Positions 27,029 through 36,742 of a DNA stretch of 64,000 nt are shown piece by piece (the first letter of the stretch is position 1; the number at the start of each line of letters is the position of its first letter). A model generated the notes under the pieces. It had not been told where the DNA came from, did not search any database, and worked only from the letters and a program-made list of their open reading frames with translations. This DNA comes from JANQTF01 sp036835375 (GTDB taxonomy: Bacteria > Bacteroidota > Bacteroidia > J057), in contig DAITMB010000008.1 of NCBI GenBank assembly GCA_036835375.1, positions 5,118 to 69,117 of the forward strand. The letters run 5' to 3'. A program made the translations under genes and the position numbers.

Positions 27029-28828
27029 TTATGCGATCACCATTTCCCTTGAAGGAAAATCTTTCCGCTTATTCATTTCTGAGAGCAGCCAATTGAGTTG
27101 GACTTTGGCCTCACTGAGCATAGACTTATAAGAATGGTAGCGGATGGTCGCATTCGCCTTGTGATTTTGGTCCACCAGTCCACCCTCGACAGCGCCTCCC
27201 AACACCATGACAGAAATGTCGCGCTGGGGCAAATAAACCTTGAGGTCATCCTGAAATGCCAAAGCCCGCCTTCGATCCATCAGGGTGATGGTGTGATCCG
27301 CACCGTGAAGGTCCAACAGGAGGAATCCTCTGTTGAAATCTTGCAATAGCAGCAAGTTCGGGGCTTCATGCGCATGACCGTTGGTGTATTTATGGCTCAC
27401 ATAGAGTTTCACGGCCTCGTGAAGGTCTTGGTTCGAAGAGAGCATCGCGTAATGGCCGAGAATCCAGAGGTTGCTGGCTAATGCCTCCCTCAACTGTAGC
27501 GGACTGGTGAGCGGACTGAGAAGAATGCGTTCCAAGTCTTGTAACACCGCCACCCGGTGAGCCGACTGCTGGGCAATGAGGGCGACATCCAACATGCCAA
27601 ACTCCGTGAATGCCTGAATCATTTCAGCTTGATCCCCTGCTCTTGATGCTTCTACTTGCTGCATCACCCAGGAGTACTCGCTCTTCCCGAAGGCATCCAG
27701 AATCAAGCCAATGATGGCTGCAACTCGTGCCTCGCTCTCGCCATAGAATTTATGGAGGACTTGATCCATGGCTCTCTCAGCAAATTTGCGCCTGTGAGCC
27801 GGTACCAAAGATAGCCCCTGGTCAGTCTGGCGCTTGAGACGAGCCTTGACTAAGTCCACTTCTCGCTCAAAAATTTCTTGAAAAGAAGCTAACAGAAGTG
27901 GCTGGATGGCAGCTTCAAGCTCCATTAGTTCGGCACTGTTGTCGATGATCGCGCCCCAATCCGCAGTGACGTAAGGCTCTAAGCTATTGCAAACCAGCTC
28001 ACCAAATAACCGACGAAGCAGTTTGGGGGGAATTTCTTCCTTCTCTTCGAGACCAAAATATCGTGGGCTTCCGACAATTTTACCAGCAACGCGAATGGCG
28101 AGTCCCGATTGTTTCAAGGGCTTCCTCCCATCAGAGATGGTGTAGCGCAACAGGGCCGAATCGCCGTTGGAGAGGGTAATTTCGTGCTCAAATCCGTCAC
28201 CGGGGATGTCTTCGATATCCACTAACTCGCCATCTACATAGAGACGAAAGTCTTGCGTGCGCCCATATTCTAGTACCAAGAGCCGCTTGAGGCGCTCCGG
28301 GTTAGGGAACGTAAAGTGCTGGTTGATTCCAGAGAGAATGATCTCAGTCCCATGATGATCAATTCCTTTTTCTTCACCCACAGCGATAGGAAGGTTGATT
28401 TGCTCCAAATCATGCTTTGCGCGAATCAGCTCATCCCGAAAAATGGTGAGATGAGTAAATTTCCCACGCGTGACGGTGTGTACCTCCATCCGGGATGCAA
28501 CCATCAGTCCCGCAAACTTTCCGATTCCTTTACGCCCTTTGACAAGTCTATTTTTGAGGCGGGTTCGCTCTCCTTTTCGCGAAGCCCTGGAACTCGCAAT
28601 ATTGAGGTATTCATCCCGTACCTCTGCCACAGTCATTCCTGTGCCATCGTCTTTGATAATGATTGGGTCCAAAGTCAAAGGCTTGGGCAAAGAAACCCAC
28701 ACCTCCGATGCGTCAGCATCAAAAGCATTATCGATTAATTCTTTGATTGCCAGCTCTGTAGAGCGATAATTCTCACCTAGCAAGGAAGCCAGTCTCGGAT
28801 CTACTTTAAAATTTGCGTTGCTACTCAT
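27029..28828 (-). CDS. GHKL (Hsp90/MutL-type) ATPase of unknown function
   Basis: A 599-residue protein whose first 250 residues are a GHKL ATPase domain: N-box KELIDNAFDADA (about 29-40), G1 box DDGTGM (60-65) and the lid GRKGIGKFAG (98-107). This text resembles MutL-, MORC- and Hsp90-like ATPases more than histidine kinases; there is no membrane segment or phosphoacceptor domain. The C-terminal 300 residues are mostly helical and unrecognised (one stretch LIAQQSAHRVAVLQDLERIL). The ATG at MSSNANF is chosen; another lies five codons upstream. Convergent with the sigma/barrel operon. DNA-structure or defence roles are possible by analogy only. Confidence 0.75.
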   Translation of the reverse strand: MSSNANFKVDPRLASLLGENYRSTELAIKELIDNAFDADASEVWVSLPKPLTLDPIIIKDDGTGMTVAEVRDEYLNIASSRASRKGERTRLKNRLVKGRKGIGKFAGLMVASRMEVHTVTRGKFTHLTIFRDELIRAKHDLEQINLPIAVGEEKGIDHHGTEIILSGINQHFTFPNPERLKRLLVLEYGRTQDFRLYVDGELVDIEDIPGDGFEHEITLSNGDSALLRYTISDGRKPLKQSGLAIRVAGKIVGSPRYFGLEEKEEIPPKLLRRLFGELVCNSLEPYVTADWGAIIDNSAELMELEAAIQPLLLASFQEIFEREVDLVKARLKRQTDQGLSLVPAHRRKFAERAMDQVLHKFYGESEARVAAIIGLILDAFGKSEYSWVMQQVEASRAGDQAEMIQAFTEFGMLDVALIAQQSAHRVAVLQDLERILLSPLTSPLQLREALASNLWILGHYAMLSSNQDLHEAVKLYVSHKYTNGHAHEAPNLLLLQDFNRGFLLLDLHGADHTITLMDRRRALAFQDDLKVYLPQRDISVMVLGGAVEGGLVDQNHKANATIRYHSYKSMLSEAKVQLNWLLSEMNKRKDFPSREMVIA

Positions 28829-28931
28829 GCGCCATACTGCCATTTAAGAACGATCTTAAAGGTAGCGGGAGCGACTCAGATCCTGTCCACGATCAGAAAA
28901 GGTTATCCACAAAGAGGATTGTGGATATGTG

Positions 28932-28964
28932 GAAAAAAGAACGACCGAGAATAATTCTCGGTCG
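28932..28964 (-). terminator. Intrinsic terminator after the exported coiled-coil gene
   Basis: CGACCGAGAAT and ATTCTCGGTCG form a perfect 11-bp stem around a single base; on the minus strand a T-rich tail (TTCTTTTTTCC) follows. It begins 31 bases after the stop of the coiled-coil gene. Six A on the plus strand correspond to the tail. Confidence 0.85.
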
Positions 28965-28994
28965 CCTTGCTTCAACGCAATGTACGCTATTCGA

Positions 28995-31538
28995 TTAGTC
29001 ACGAATGATGGGCTGGACAGATTGTAGATCTACCTCAACTCCTCCTTCACAGACGATCTCTGCTTTCACTTCCTGATAAACCGTCTGATTGTATCGACCA
29101 GAGATCGCGTCAAATTTCAAGTTAGGAATTAACTTTCCTACCTGCGAGGTAACCAATGGCGAGTTAGACGACAATACCTGATAATTGACCACTGTACCAT
29201 CGGGCTTCAGGGTCACGGAGAAAAGCACATGGGCCAATCCGCAAACGCCGCCCTTTCTCATATCCTCCTTGAACAGTTCCTTCAAGGCTCCTTCGCCGTC
29301 AACATATACACGCTCAGAAAACTGTGGACCTGCGGTGTTGACGTGTGAGTCGGAGTGAGAGGGGTCTGGAGAATATCCTTTGCCAGGCTGATAATTCACA
29401 ATGCTACGATCTTGCGCAGGCGTTGTTGTTGTAGGTGTCGAGGTTCCGGACTGAGATGGAGTGCTACCTGTGGGCGTCTGAGCAGTGGGCGAAGGGGTAG
29501 GTGCCGCAGGGCGCGGTGTTACATAATAATCTTCTCTGGTCAGCCCAGGGGCTACGATGTCGATTTTTTCCCACTCCTTGTTCCGGTCTGCTCTGTTACC
29601 AATGGGAGCGCCAGAGGAGGTATTGTTGTTCTGCCCCGTGCGGTTGGGAGGTGTGGAAGGAGGTGTTTGGGGGGTAGTGGTACGGTTTCCTGAATTTACC
29701 GTAGGCAGTGGGCTTTGTCCCAGTTGCTGACGGAGGAAATTCACTTCCTGCTGTAACGCAACTACCTGGTTGAGAAGCATGACATACTTTTCGCTATCGG
29801 CCGCGGTGGCGAAGTCTGTTGCTAGCTGATTGGCATTGATGGGAGCGGAAGCGGAAGCGAATAAGCTACTATTCATTTTCTCCAGTCGAAGGCGCTCCAG
29901 CTCTGCTTCGCTTTCTTTTTCTCGCAACACCCGGGTGAGCATGATTTCCTGCTCCCTCTGCTGGCGCTCAAGGGCAATCCTATCGATCTCAAGACGCTGA
30001 CGATCAAGGTCTGTCATGCGCGTTTGCATTTCGGACTGTAATCTGGCAAGCTCATCTTGCAGGCGCTGCACTTCTGATTCTTGCTTAGTGCGCTCATCTT
30101 CAATTCTACGGCCATTTTCAGCGATCTGGTCTAGTTCGCGCTGCTCGCGAATCTGTGCCGCTTGCTCTTGGCGACGAGCCTTTTCTTCAGCAATTTGAAT
30201 GATTTCGCGATTCGCTTTCTCTGCATCTTGCATTCTGCGACGAATATCGTTCTCTACATCACGGTTGGTCTGCTCCAACTCCCGGATGCGTTGCTCCATG
30301 CCTGCGATCTCATTGCGGATTCTATCCTCTTCGCTGGCGCCAGGATCTGGCTTTGCTCCTGGAACCACTTGGCCACTGGGGCGATCACCTGTAACAGGCT
30401 CGTCTGCTCCTTCATAGGGAAGGTCGTCCAAAAAGAGTCCGCCACGACCGCTGGTACTTGGTGCTCTGGAATTACTGGAAGCAAAAGGATCGTTGGACTG
30501 TGCCGCTGTATTTCTACGCTTGTCTTCATCTAGCTTCTGCTGACGAACTTGCTCTTCTGAGGCACGCATTCTAGCCATTTCTTCCTTAAGCTGGCGAATT
30601 TCATCTTCTCGCCGCTGTCTTTCCGCTTCCTGCTGGGCTTGAGCTTGTTTTTGTTCTTCTGTCAGTTCCACTTCCGCAGCGATAGGTTTGGGAGGATCTG
30701 TAGGTCCAGCAGAAGCGATAGGCTCATTTCTCCGGGGAAGTGTGCCTGGAGGAGTAGAGGGCGCTTCGTTGAGGCGCTGAGGCGTCTCGATCACGACAGG
30801 CTCATCTTCCTTGACAGGAGGTTTGGGCTGAGGAGCTGTTACTACTGGTGCAGAAGTCGCAGCAGGGGTATCAATGGTGACTTGCGGCTGGACAGGCGTA
30901 GTAGGAACAGCGACAGGGGCACTTTCCGGAGCCACCTCGGGCTGAGTCGCTACAGGCTCTGATGCAGTGGGCTGCGACGGAGCGGGCTGTGTGGGCTGAG
31001 CGGGTGTGGTAGCTGGTGGTGGCGTAGCAGCAGGCTGGGTGGGCTGAGCGGCAGGCGGTGTGGGACGAGTGGGAGCTGGCGTAGCAGCGATTCCGTCACC
31101 AGCGAGGAGTTCATTATTGAAAATGGGTACTGCTGCGTATTGATTGGGCCGATTGCCATCACAAGATATGTCTGGCTTGATCTCGAAGTACACAGAGCGA
31201 GGACCACCTTTGAAATCATCGGTGTTCCACTTGATGTTTTTCACAATGTCCACCGCAGATTGCATGAAACAATCGTTGCGACCTGTGAGGGTTTTGGCGG
31301 ATAGCACATACCCGGAAGGATCGATTTTCACTTCCAAGTAAATTCTATCTGTGCCGCAGCAGGTCGTTTTGGCCTTCATTTCGGCATAGATGTACCCTTT
31401 GACTGTATTTCGGTTATTGCTGAAAATGAAGGTTTTGGTGTCAGCCAGAAGGGAGGCGACATCTACATTTTCGTCTTGCGCAAGGATGGGCGCAACACTG
31501 CTTAGCAATAGCCCGAATAGCAACAAACGTAGCTTCAT
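28995..31538 (-). CDS. Exported coiled-coil protein with a TonB-C-like domain at each end
   Basis: An 847-residue protein with a signal peptide (residues 1-20, cleavage after ILA). Order: a globular domain (about 45-128) resembling a TonB C-terminal/energy-transducer fold; a Pro/Thr/Ala/Gln-rich linker (150-300); coiled coil (about 300-355); a Ser/Gly/Pro linker; a long Glu/Arg/Gln coiled coil (about 412-570); another Pro/Thr-rich linker (630-735); and a second copy of the globular domain (745-835). The two end domains align by eye, sharing a CG near the start (Cys61, Cys766), a DPSG/PDG turn and a closing CDG/CEG (Cys126, Cys830), which could form a disulfide. It looks like a periplasmic or surface stalk or tether. 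No named family is recognised. Confidence 0.7.
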   Translation of the reverse strand: MKLRLLLFGLLLSSVAPILAQDENVDVASLLADTKTFIFSNNRNTVKGYIYAEMKAKTTCCGTDRIYLEVKIDPSGYVLSAKTLTGRNDCFMQSAVDIVKNIKWNTDDFKGGPRSVYFEIKPDISCDGNRPNQYAAVPIFNNELLAGDGIAATPAPTRPTPPAAQPTQPAATPPPATTPAQPTQPAPSQPTASEPVATQPEVAPESAPVAVPTTPVQPQVTIDTPAATSAPVVTAPQPKPPVKEDEPVVIETPQRLNEAPSTPPGTLPRRNEPIASAGPTDPPKPIAAEVELTEEQKQAQAQQEAERQRREDEIRQLKEEMARMRASEEQVRQQKLDEDKRRNTAAQSNDPFASSNSRAPSTSGRGGLFLDDLPYEGADEPVTGDRPSGQVVPGAKPDPGASEEDRIRNEIAGMEQRIRELEQTNRDVENDIRRRMQDAEKANREIIQIAEEKARRQEQAAQIREQRELDQIAENGRRIEDERTKQESEVQRLQDELARLQSEMQTRMTDLDRQRLEIDRIALERQQREQEIMLTRVLREKESEAELERLRLEKMNSSLFASASAPINANQLATDFATAADSEKYVMLLNQVVALQQEVNFLRQQLGQSPLPTVNSGNRTTTPQTPPSTPPNRTGQNNNTSSGAPIGNRADRNKEWEKIDIVAPGLTREDYYVTPRPAAPTPSPTAQTPTGSTPSQSGTSTPTTTTPAQDRSIVNYQPGKGYSPDPSHSDSHVNTAGPQFSERVYVDGEGALKELFKEDMRKGGVCGLAHVLFSVTLKPDGTVVNYQVLSSNSPLVTSQVGKLIPNLKFDAISGRYNQTVYQEVKAEIVCEGGVEVDLQSVQPIIRD

Positions 31539-31697
31539 GATTCGGTTCAGTTATTGTGATACTCAGAGCTTTGGAATGAGCACTTTAGAATAGTGAGCAA
31601 AAGTTAGCGAAATTTCCACAAGCTCACGAAAAATTCGCGTGACAATTCAAGATATCGCTGTCACTACTCTCTCATGATCTCCAAAAGCGTAGACGGG

Positions 31698-32792
31698 TCA
31701 AGGAGAAGTACGAGCGGGAATGGGTAGTTTTTTTCGGAGTTGATGTTGTGTCCTGATCATTTCCACCTTGTTATTCACAGGATGACTTGGAGAAAGGGAT
31801 GGAATGCCTTCGGGGGAGTATTCAGCTTGAATAAAGTCCAGGGTATCCAAGAGTTCTTGCAGATGCTCAGAAGTGACCAACGTCATTCTCAGTGGCTTGA
31901 ATCCTGGAATACCTCTAAAGTAGGCGGGATAGTGCCTGCGCATCTCCCGAATGCCTGCAAGCTCTCCTTTCCAGCGTGTGGACATGAGAAGATGGCGGCG
32001 ACAGGTATCGACTTTTTCGGGTAGAGAAGGTTCTGGAAGCTTTTCTCCTGTCGCTAGATAGTGCCGGATTTGGGCAAATATCCAAGGATTGCCAATGGAT
32101 GCCCTTCCGACCATGATGCCGCTGACAGCTGGATAATTGGCGCGCATTTCAGCTGCTTTCTCGGGCGTATCAACGTCTCCGTTGCCAAAAATCGGGATTT
32201 CGATGTCGGGATGAGCAGCTACCTGCTGGATCAAAGTCCAATCGGCTTCTCCCTTATACATTTGTTGGCGGGTGCGTCCGTGGATAGAGAGCGCTTTGAT
32301 CCCTGCATCTTGGAGCCGGAGTGCGACTTCTTGAATGCGGATGGTTTTGTCATCCCACCCAAGGCGAGTCTTCACAGTGACGGGCAGAGATGTCGCTTGG
32401 ACAATCTCTCGGGTCATGGTCTCCATCTTATCAAGGTCCAACAGAATGCCGGCTCCAGCGCCTTTGCAAGCGACTTTGTTCACGGGGCAGCCATAGTTGA
32501 TATCCAAGATTTCGGGCTTCGCAGCCTCGACGATTCGGGCAGAGATTCGCATTGATTCGATTTCGTTGCCAAAAATCTGGATACCCACCGGCCGCTCCTG
32601 ATCGTAAATGTCGAGCTTTTCGAGACTTTTGTCTGCCATCCTCACCAAGGCCTCCGAGCTGATGAATTCGGTATAAACCACATCTGCCCCCTGCTCTTTG
32701 CAAAGCACGCGAAAGGGGGGATCACTGACATCCTCCATTGGCGCCAGCAGTAGTGGATATTCTCCGACTTGGATGGGTCCGATCTTTACCAT
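31698..32792 (-). CDS. dusB: tRNA-dihydrouridine synthase, DusB-like
   Basis: FMN-dependent enzyme reducing uridines in the tRNA D-loop; 364 residues. The TIM-barrel text is typical: LLAPMEDVSDPPFR at the start, EFISSEAL, QIFGNEIESM, INYGCPVNKVACKGAGAG (active-site Cys region), VKTRLGW, ALSIHGRTRQQMYKG, GNGDVDTPEKA and MVGRASIGNPWIF. The internal ATG (MVKIGPIQVG) is chosen as the start because codons upstream lack family likeness. Divergent from the CPBP protease gene. Confidence 0.94.
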   Translation of the reverse strand: MVKIGPIQVGEYPLLLAPMEDVSDPPFRVLCKEQGADVVYTEFISSEALVRMADKSLEKLDIYDQERPVGIQIFGNEIESMRISARIVEAAKPEILDINYGCPVNKVACKGAGAGILLDLDKMETMTREIVQATSLPVTVKTRLGWDDKTIRIQEVALRLQDAGIKALSIHGRTRQQMYKGEADWTLIQQVAAHPDIEIPIFGNGDVDTPEKAAEMRANYPAVSGIMVGRASIGNPWIFAQIRHYLATGEKLPEPSLPEKVDTCRRHLLMSTRWKGELAGIREMRRHYPAYFRGIPGFKPLRMTLVTSEHLQELLDTLDFIQAEYSPEGIPSLSPSHPVNNKVEMIRTQHQLRKKLPIPARTSP

Positions 32793-33312
32793 CTTGACTT
32801 TATCTCGAATTCTTACTTGATTTTGCTTGAATGATGTGGCATAACCATACCCCAAACTGCAAGCGCAACTTAAGATGGAACGGCGATACCGCAAATATAC
32901 ATCATTCTCAGGCTTTTCGGAAGCTGGATGCACGTGAGAATGGACATATGAAGGACTTGTTCATCCTGCTCCTCCCGATATCAGCTTCTTACCTACCTGA
33001 TCTCCGCTATTTTTGTTCTATGCCGCTTGAGATCAAGCAAATATTCTCTCGCACCGCAAGCACTCATTATTTTAACCTGTTCTTTGCTATCCTACCTTCT
33101 CAGTCGAACCCCCGTGGACGAATGACACAGACAACAATAGGGGTTAACTGGGGAAATTGTTGAAACAAACTCGTGACGAGGAAGCAATCGCAACTATTGA
33201 TGGCGAATGGAAGAGGTGATCAATCCCACTGGTTTGTTCGCCGAAATATTACCTTGGCCTGTTATGAGGGAAGCGAGAACCTTCTACCTTTGATTAAAGA
33301 GAAATCGGCTTC
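32793..33312. other. Divergent spacer with -7-like boxes
   Basis: 520 bases between dusB and the CPBP gene. On the minus strand TATATTTG (32892-32899) lies 100 bases before dusB; on the plus strand TACCTTTG (33285-33292) lies 20 bases before the CPBP start. Neither has a clear TTTG partner. Short frames inside show no family likeness and are taken as non-coding. Confidence 0.4.
33285..33292 (+). promoter_or_regulatory. Candidate -7 box of the CPBP-cdsA operon
   Basis: TACCTTTG fits TAnnTTTG and ends 20 bases before the ATG. An upstream TTTG at 19-21 bases is missing, so this is a partial match. Confidence 0.35.
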
Positions 33313-34251
33313 ATGAATACCATTTCCTCTATTTTATCAGAACGAATGAAGCATTATCCGTGGTACGGGATGCTGGTGGCTATATTGATTTTTTTCGCTG
33401 CACAGATGCTTCTGGCCGGGGTATTGGTTCCGCTCGTTGGGAGGTTGTTCGACTTGGACCAAGAAGCAACTGGGAGCATTCTCATGGGCGATTTTTCGCA
33501 ACATTCGTCAGCGGAGACCTACTTCCGTGTGGTCCAATTTCTGAATCAACTGATGGTGTGGGCTTTCCCTGCCTGGATTTTAGCTGGTTTGCTCGGAAAA
33601 CGGCAACAAGTTCTTTCTTTTTCTGCACCCTCTCCTTCTTGGATTCCTGCCTTAGCGATCGGGACGATGCTGGCCTCGGTGCCGCTGGTGCAATGGCTTT
33701 ATCTGCCGCTCGAATCCATTCAGTTTCCGAGCCGCTGGTCGGACCTGCAATCGATGCTCGAAAGACAGGAACTGATAAGCCAGCAAAGTCTATCCTACCT
33801 ATTTCAAGACCGTGGGCCGCTGGTGCTGGCGCTGAATGTAATGGTATTTGCCGCTACGCCAGCATTGTGCGAAGAATTTTTTTTCAGGGGTTACTTGTTG
33901 TCTCAGGCAAGGACACAATGGGGCGTTCACCTGTCGGTGTGGGTCGTGGCCTTAGTCTTTAGCCTCGTCCATTTGCAGATACTAGGATTCTTTTCCCGGC
34001 TCGTGCTCGGCGGACTTTTGGGTTATTTTGTGGTCTATGGCGGCAGCATTTGGAGCAGTATCTCAGCACATTTTGTGTTCAATGCCAGTGCCATCGTGGC
34101 TCAAGTATATCTTCAGGACCCCGGTACTCAAGTTGCCACTCAAGAAGTCAGACCTATATGGTATTGGGCCCTATTTTCTGCCTTGTTGACGGGCATGCTC
34201 TTGGAAGCTTTTCGGCGCACAGCGACACTCCCCCCCAGAACTTATGAATAA
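33313..34251 (+). CDS. CPBP family intramembrane metalloprotease
   Basis: A 312-residue inner-membrane protein with about eight hydrophobic segments and the CPBP/Abi (CAAX-protease-like) motifs: ALCEEFFFRGYLL with the catalytic Glu-Glu and Arg (about residue 192), SLVHLQ with a metal-binding His, and SAHFVFN with the second His and Asn. Bacterial members process or degrade membrane proteins or protect against bacteriocins; the substrate here is unknown. Its stop overlaps the cdsA start by 8 bases, so they are co-translated. Confidence 0.9.
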   Translation: MNTISSILSERMKHYPWYGMLVAILIFFAAQMLLAGVLVPLVGRLFDLDQEATGSILMGDFSQHSSAETYFRVVQFLNQLMVWAFPAWILAGLLGKRQQVLSFSAPSPSWIPALAIGTMLASVPLVQWLYLPLESIQFPSRWSDLQSMLERQELISQQSLSYLFQDRGPLVLALNVMVFAATPALCEEFFFRGYLLSQARTQWGVHLSVWVVALVFSLVHLQILGFFSRLVLGGLLGYFVVYGGSIWSSISAHFVFNASAIVAQVYLQDPGTQVATQEVRPIWYWALFSALLTGMLLEAFRRTATLPPRTYE

Positions 34252-35071
34252 CAACTTGATCCTCAGAATCTTGACTGGTCTGCTGGCTGGCACGATTACG
34301 GTCAGCGTCATCGTGCTTTCACCTTACGGACTGTGGTTGTTCTGCTGCCTGATCTCTCTGCTGGGACTCTGGGAGATCATGCGTGCCACTGGGGTAAAGG
34401 TCCTGTCGCTGAAGTGGCTGGCCATGGCGGGAGGTTTTGGACTTTGGGTCATTCAACTCACAGCGCTTTTGGGTTGGCTCCCCCCGGAGCAGCGTTTGAA
34501 ATTAACTTATTTGTCCGCTTTTGTTTGGTTTCCTATTATGGCGCTGGTTGCGCTCTACGAAGGATCGCTGGAAGATCCGCTGCGGCAATTGAGCACAATT
34601 GCCTTGAGCCTCGTATACGTGTATCTACCGTTTCATCTGTACTATTCCATGTCGATACCCGAACTGCCAGAGGAGTATGATTGGCAACTTCCTCTCGGAA
34701 TTTTGCTGCTCATCTGGACACTTGATTCTATGGCATACTTTTCGGGGCGATGGTTGGGCAAGCATCCCTTGTTTCCACGGGTCAGCCCGAAAAAAACGTG
34801 GGAAGGGGCCATCGGAGGCGTACTTTTCTGCCTCTTATTGGGAGTGGGTCTCAACTTTTGGATGGAAACGGTGGCGTGGGACTGGATCATTGCCGCAGTC
34901 ATAGTTTGTGCCCTGGGGCAATGGGGGGACTTGGTAGAATCCATGATCAAAAGAAGCATTAACCTGAAGGACTCCGGAAACATTTTGCCAGGCCATGGCG
35001 GAATTCTCGACAGATTTGACGCCTTTATTTTCGCAGTACCATTTCTGTTTCTATATTTCGGTCTTCTTTAA
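34244..35071 (+). CDS. cdsA: Phosphatidate cytidylyltransferase
   Basis: Makes CDP-diacylglycerol from phosphatidate and CTP, the branch point of phospholipid synthesis, in the inner membrane. The 275-residue protein has about eight membrane segments and the family signature near the C-terminus: SMIKRSINLKDSGNILPGHGG followed by ILDRFDAFIF (the first is 21 residues and is cited as a landmark around 232-252), plus SPKKTWEGAIGG. Normal length. Co-translated with the CPBP protease. Confidence 0.95.
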   Translation: MNNNLILRILTGLLAGTITVSVIVLSPYGLWLFCCLISLLGLWEIMRATGVKVLSLKWLAMAGGFGLWVIQLTALLGWLPPEQRLKLTYLSAFVWFPIMALVALYEGSLEDPLRQLSTIALSLVYVYLPFHLYYSMSIPELPEEYDWQLPLGILLLIWTLDSMAYFSGRWLGKHPLFPRVSPKKTWEGAIGGVLFCLLLGVGLNFWMETVAWDWIIAAVIVCALGQWGDLVESMIKRSINLKDSGNILPGHGGILDRFDAFIFAVPFLFLYFGLL

Positions 35072-35230
35072 ATTGAGAATTTGTTAACGCTCCTTCATTA
35101 GGGTAAAAGTTTGTATATGAACACGTTGAGCTTGGAAATACAGCGTCTATTCCCCAATTTTGTCCTCCCCTCCAGACCCCCTTTTCGCAAGATTATCAAT
35201 TTTCCATTCGAATAAATTCAAAAACTCTAT

Positions 35231-36502
35231 ATGGCAGACGCAAAGGCTACAGCCCCTATCACCCACAAACCAAGCGCCAACGATTCCTTGATGGCTCGCT
35301 TTCACGAGGCCTCGGACTTGATCAATCTCGATCAACGCTACCGCGATGTGATCAGCTCTCCTGAAAGAGTGGTCATTGTGCACCTTCCAGTCAAGCTCGA
35401 CGATGGCACCACGCGAGTGTTTGAGGGGTATCGGGTGATTCACTCTACCGTGATGGGTCCTTCCAAAGGCGGTATTCGCTTTGCCCCATTTGTAGATCTC
35501 GACGAAGTGAAGGCCCTGGCTGGATGGATGACTTTCAAGTGTGCGCTGGTGGGATTGCCTTATGGCGGTGCAAAAGGAGGGATCACCCTCAATCCCAAAA
35601 TTCGCTCTGTGGATGAACTCGAGCGCATTACCCGCGCATACACTCGCATGCTAAAGGATGTGTTTGGAGAAGACTCCGACATTCCTGCGCCGGATATGGG
35701 AACCAGCGGGCGAGAAATGGCTTGGATTTTCCACGAATACAGCCGCATTTATGGCTATACTCCGGGCGTGGTGACTGGCAAGCCTCTCCACCTTGGTGGG
35801 TCCAAAGGCCGTGTGCCTGCTACTGGATGGGGTGTCATGCTCACAACCATGCTGGCCCTCGACAAGCTGGGAATGAAGCCTGAATCTTCGACTGTCGCCA
35901 TCCAAGGTTTTGGTAATGTGGGAAGCTGGGCAGCCAAGCTGCTCGTGGACCAAGGACTCAAAATCGTCGCTGTGAGCGACCACACTGGCGGACTTTACCA
36001 TCCAGAAGGCATAGCTGTGAGAGACGCTGTGCAATGGGTTAAAAAACACGGCACGCTCGAAGGTTTCGGAGAAGGGACGCGCGTCACAAATGAAGAATTG
36101 CTGGCTTTGGATGTGGACGTGCTTGTACCTGCTGCCATCGAAAACGTGATCACAGAGGACAATGCTGCCGATATTCGTGCCAAGCTCATCGTAGAAGGTG
36201 CCAACGGACCTGTGTCCTCCAATGCAGATGAAATCCTTGACGCCAACGGTATCACCATTGTACCGGATATCCTAGCTAATGCAGGAGGGGTGGTCGTGTC
36301 TTATTTCGAGTGGGTGCAGAATCGTCGTGGCCACTATTATTCCGAGGAAGAGATTCGCGACAAAACGGCACCTATCCTCACGGATGCGTTTGACCGCGTG
36401 TGGGCTGCTCACATCAAGCATGGTTGTAACCTTCGCATTGCCGCCTACATCGAAGCCATCCAGCGTCTTGCCACTGGAATTGACCTTGAAGGGAATTTCT
36501 AG
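35231..36502 (+). CDS. gdhA: Glutamate dehydrogenase
   Basis: Reversible oxidative deamination of glutamate to 2-oxoglutarate and ammonia. At 423 residues it belongs to the hexameric small-subunit type. Motifs are GGIRFAPFVDLDEVKALA, PYGGAKGGI with the catalytic Lys, PAPDMGTSGREMAW, the dinucleotide fold AIQGFGNVGSWAA, VPAAIENVIT and IVEGANGP. Coenzyme choice (NAD or NADP) cannot be settled by eye. A 159-base leader precedes it and a strong terminator follows, so it is a single-gene unit. Confidence 0.94.
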   Translation: MADAKATAPITHKPSANDSLMARFHEASDLINLDQRYRDVISSPERVVIVHLPVKLDDGTTRVFEGYRVIHSTVMGPSKGGIRFAPFVDLDEVKALAGWMTFKCALVGLPYGGAKGGITLNPKIRSVDELERITRAYTRMLKDVFGEDSDIPAPDMGTSGREMAWIFHEYSRIYGYTPGVVTGKPLHLGGSKGRVPATGWGVMLTTMLALDKLGMKPESSTVAIQGFGNVGSWAAKLLVDQGLKIVAVSDHTGGLYHPEGIAVRDAVQWVKKHGTLEGFGEGTRVTNEELLALDVDVLVPAAIENVITEDNAADIRAKLIVEGANGPVSSNADEILDANGITIVPDILANAGGVVVSYFEWVQNRRGHYYSEEEIRDKTAPILTDAFDRVWAAHIKHGCNLRIAAYIEAIQRLATGIDLEGNF

Positions 36503-36552
36503 ACCAGAATTACCCTCGATAGGGAAAGTCTGCGCATATCGCTACTACTTTT

Positions 36553-36592
36553 ATCGCAAAAAGTCTTGTACTAAGGCTTTTTGCGATTTTTG
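36553..36592 (+). terminator. Intrinsic terminator of gdhA
   Basis: ATCGCAAAAAG and CTTTTTGCGAT make a perfect 11-bp stem with a 13-base loop, ending in a run of T. It lies 50 bases after the gdhA stop. Confidence 0.85.
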
Positions 36593-36742
36593 TTTGAATA
36601 TCCCTTGGGTGAGTTCCATTCAGAACTCCGTCGATGCTGACGGATTCTGTATTGTGAATTGGTCGTTATGGTTGTTATTTCAAATGAGCCTATCTTCCTA
36701 GTAAATCCCTCCCGCACATTATTTTCGATGTTTGCCAACGCT

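Noticed and set aside
32831..33163. A 110-codon frame in the dusB-CPBP spacer
   Set aside because: Product looks like translated non-coding DNA and runs across candidate promoter sequence.
33360..33962. A 200-codon plus-strand frame
   Set aside because: Out-of-frame shadow of the CPBP protease gene.
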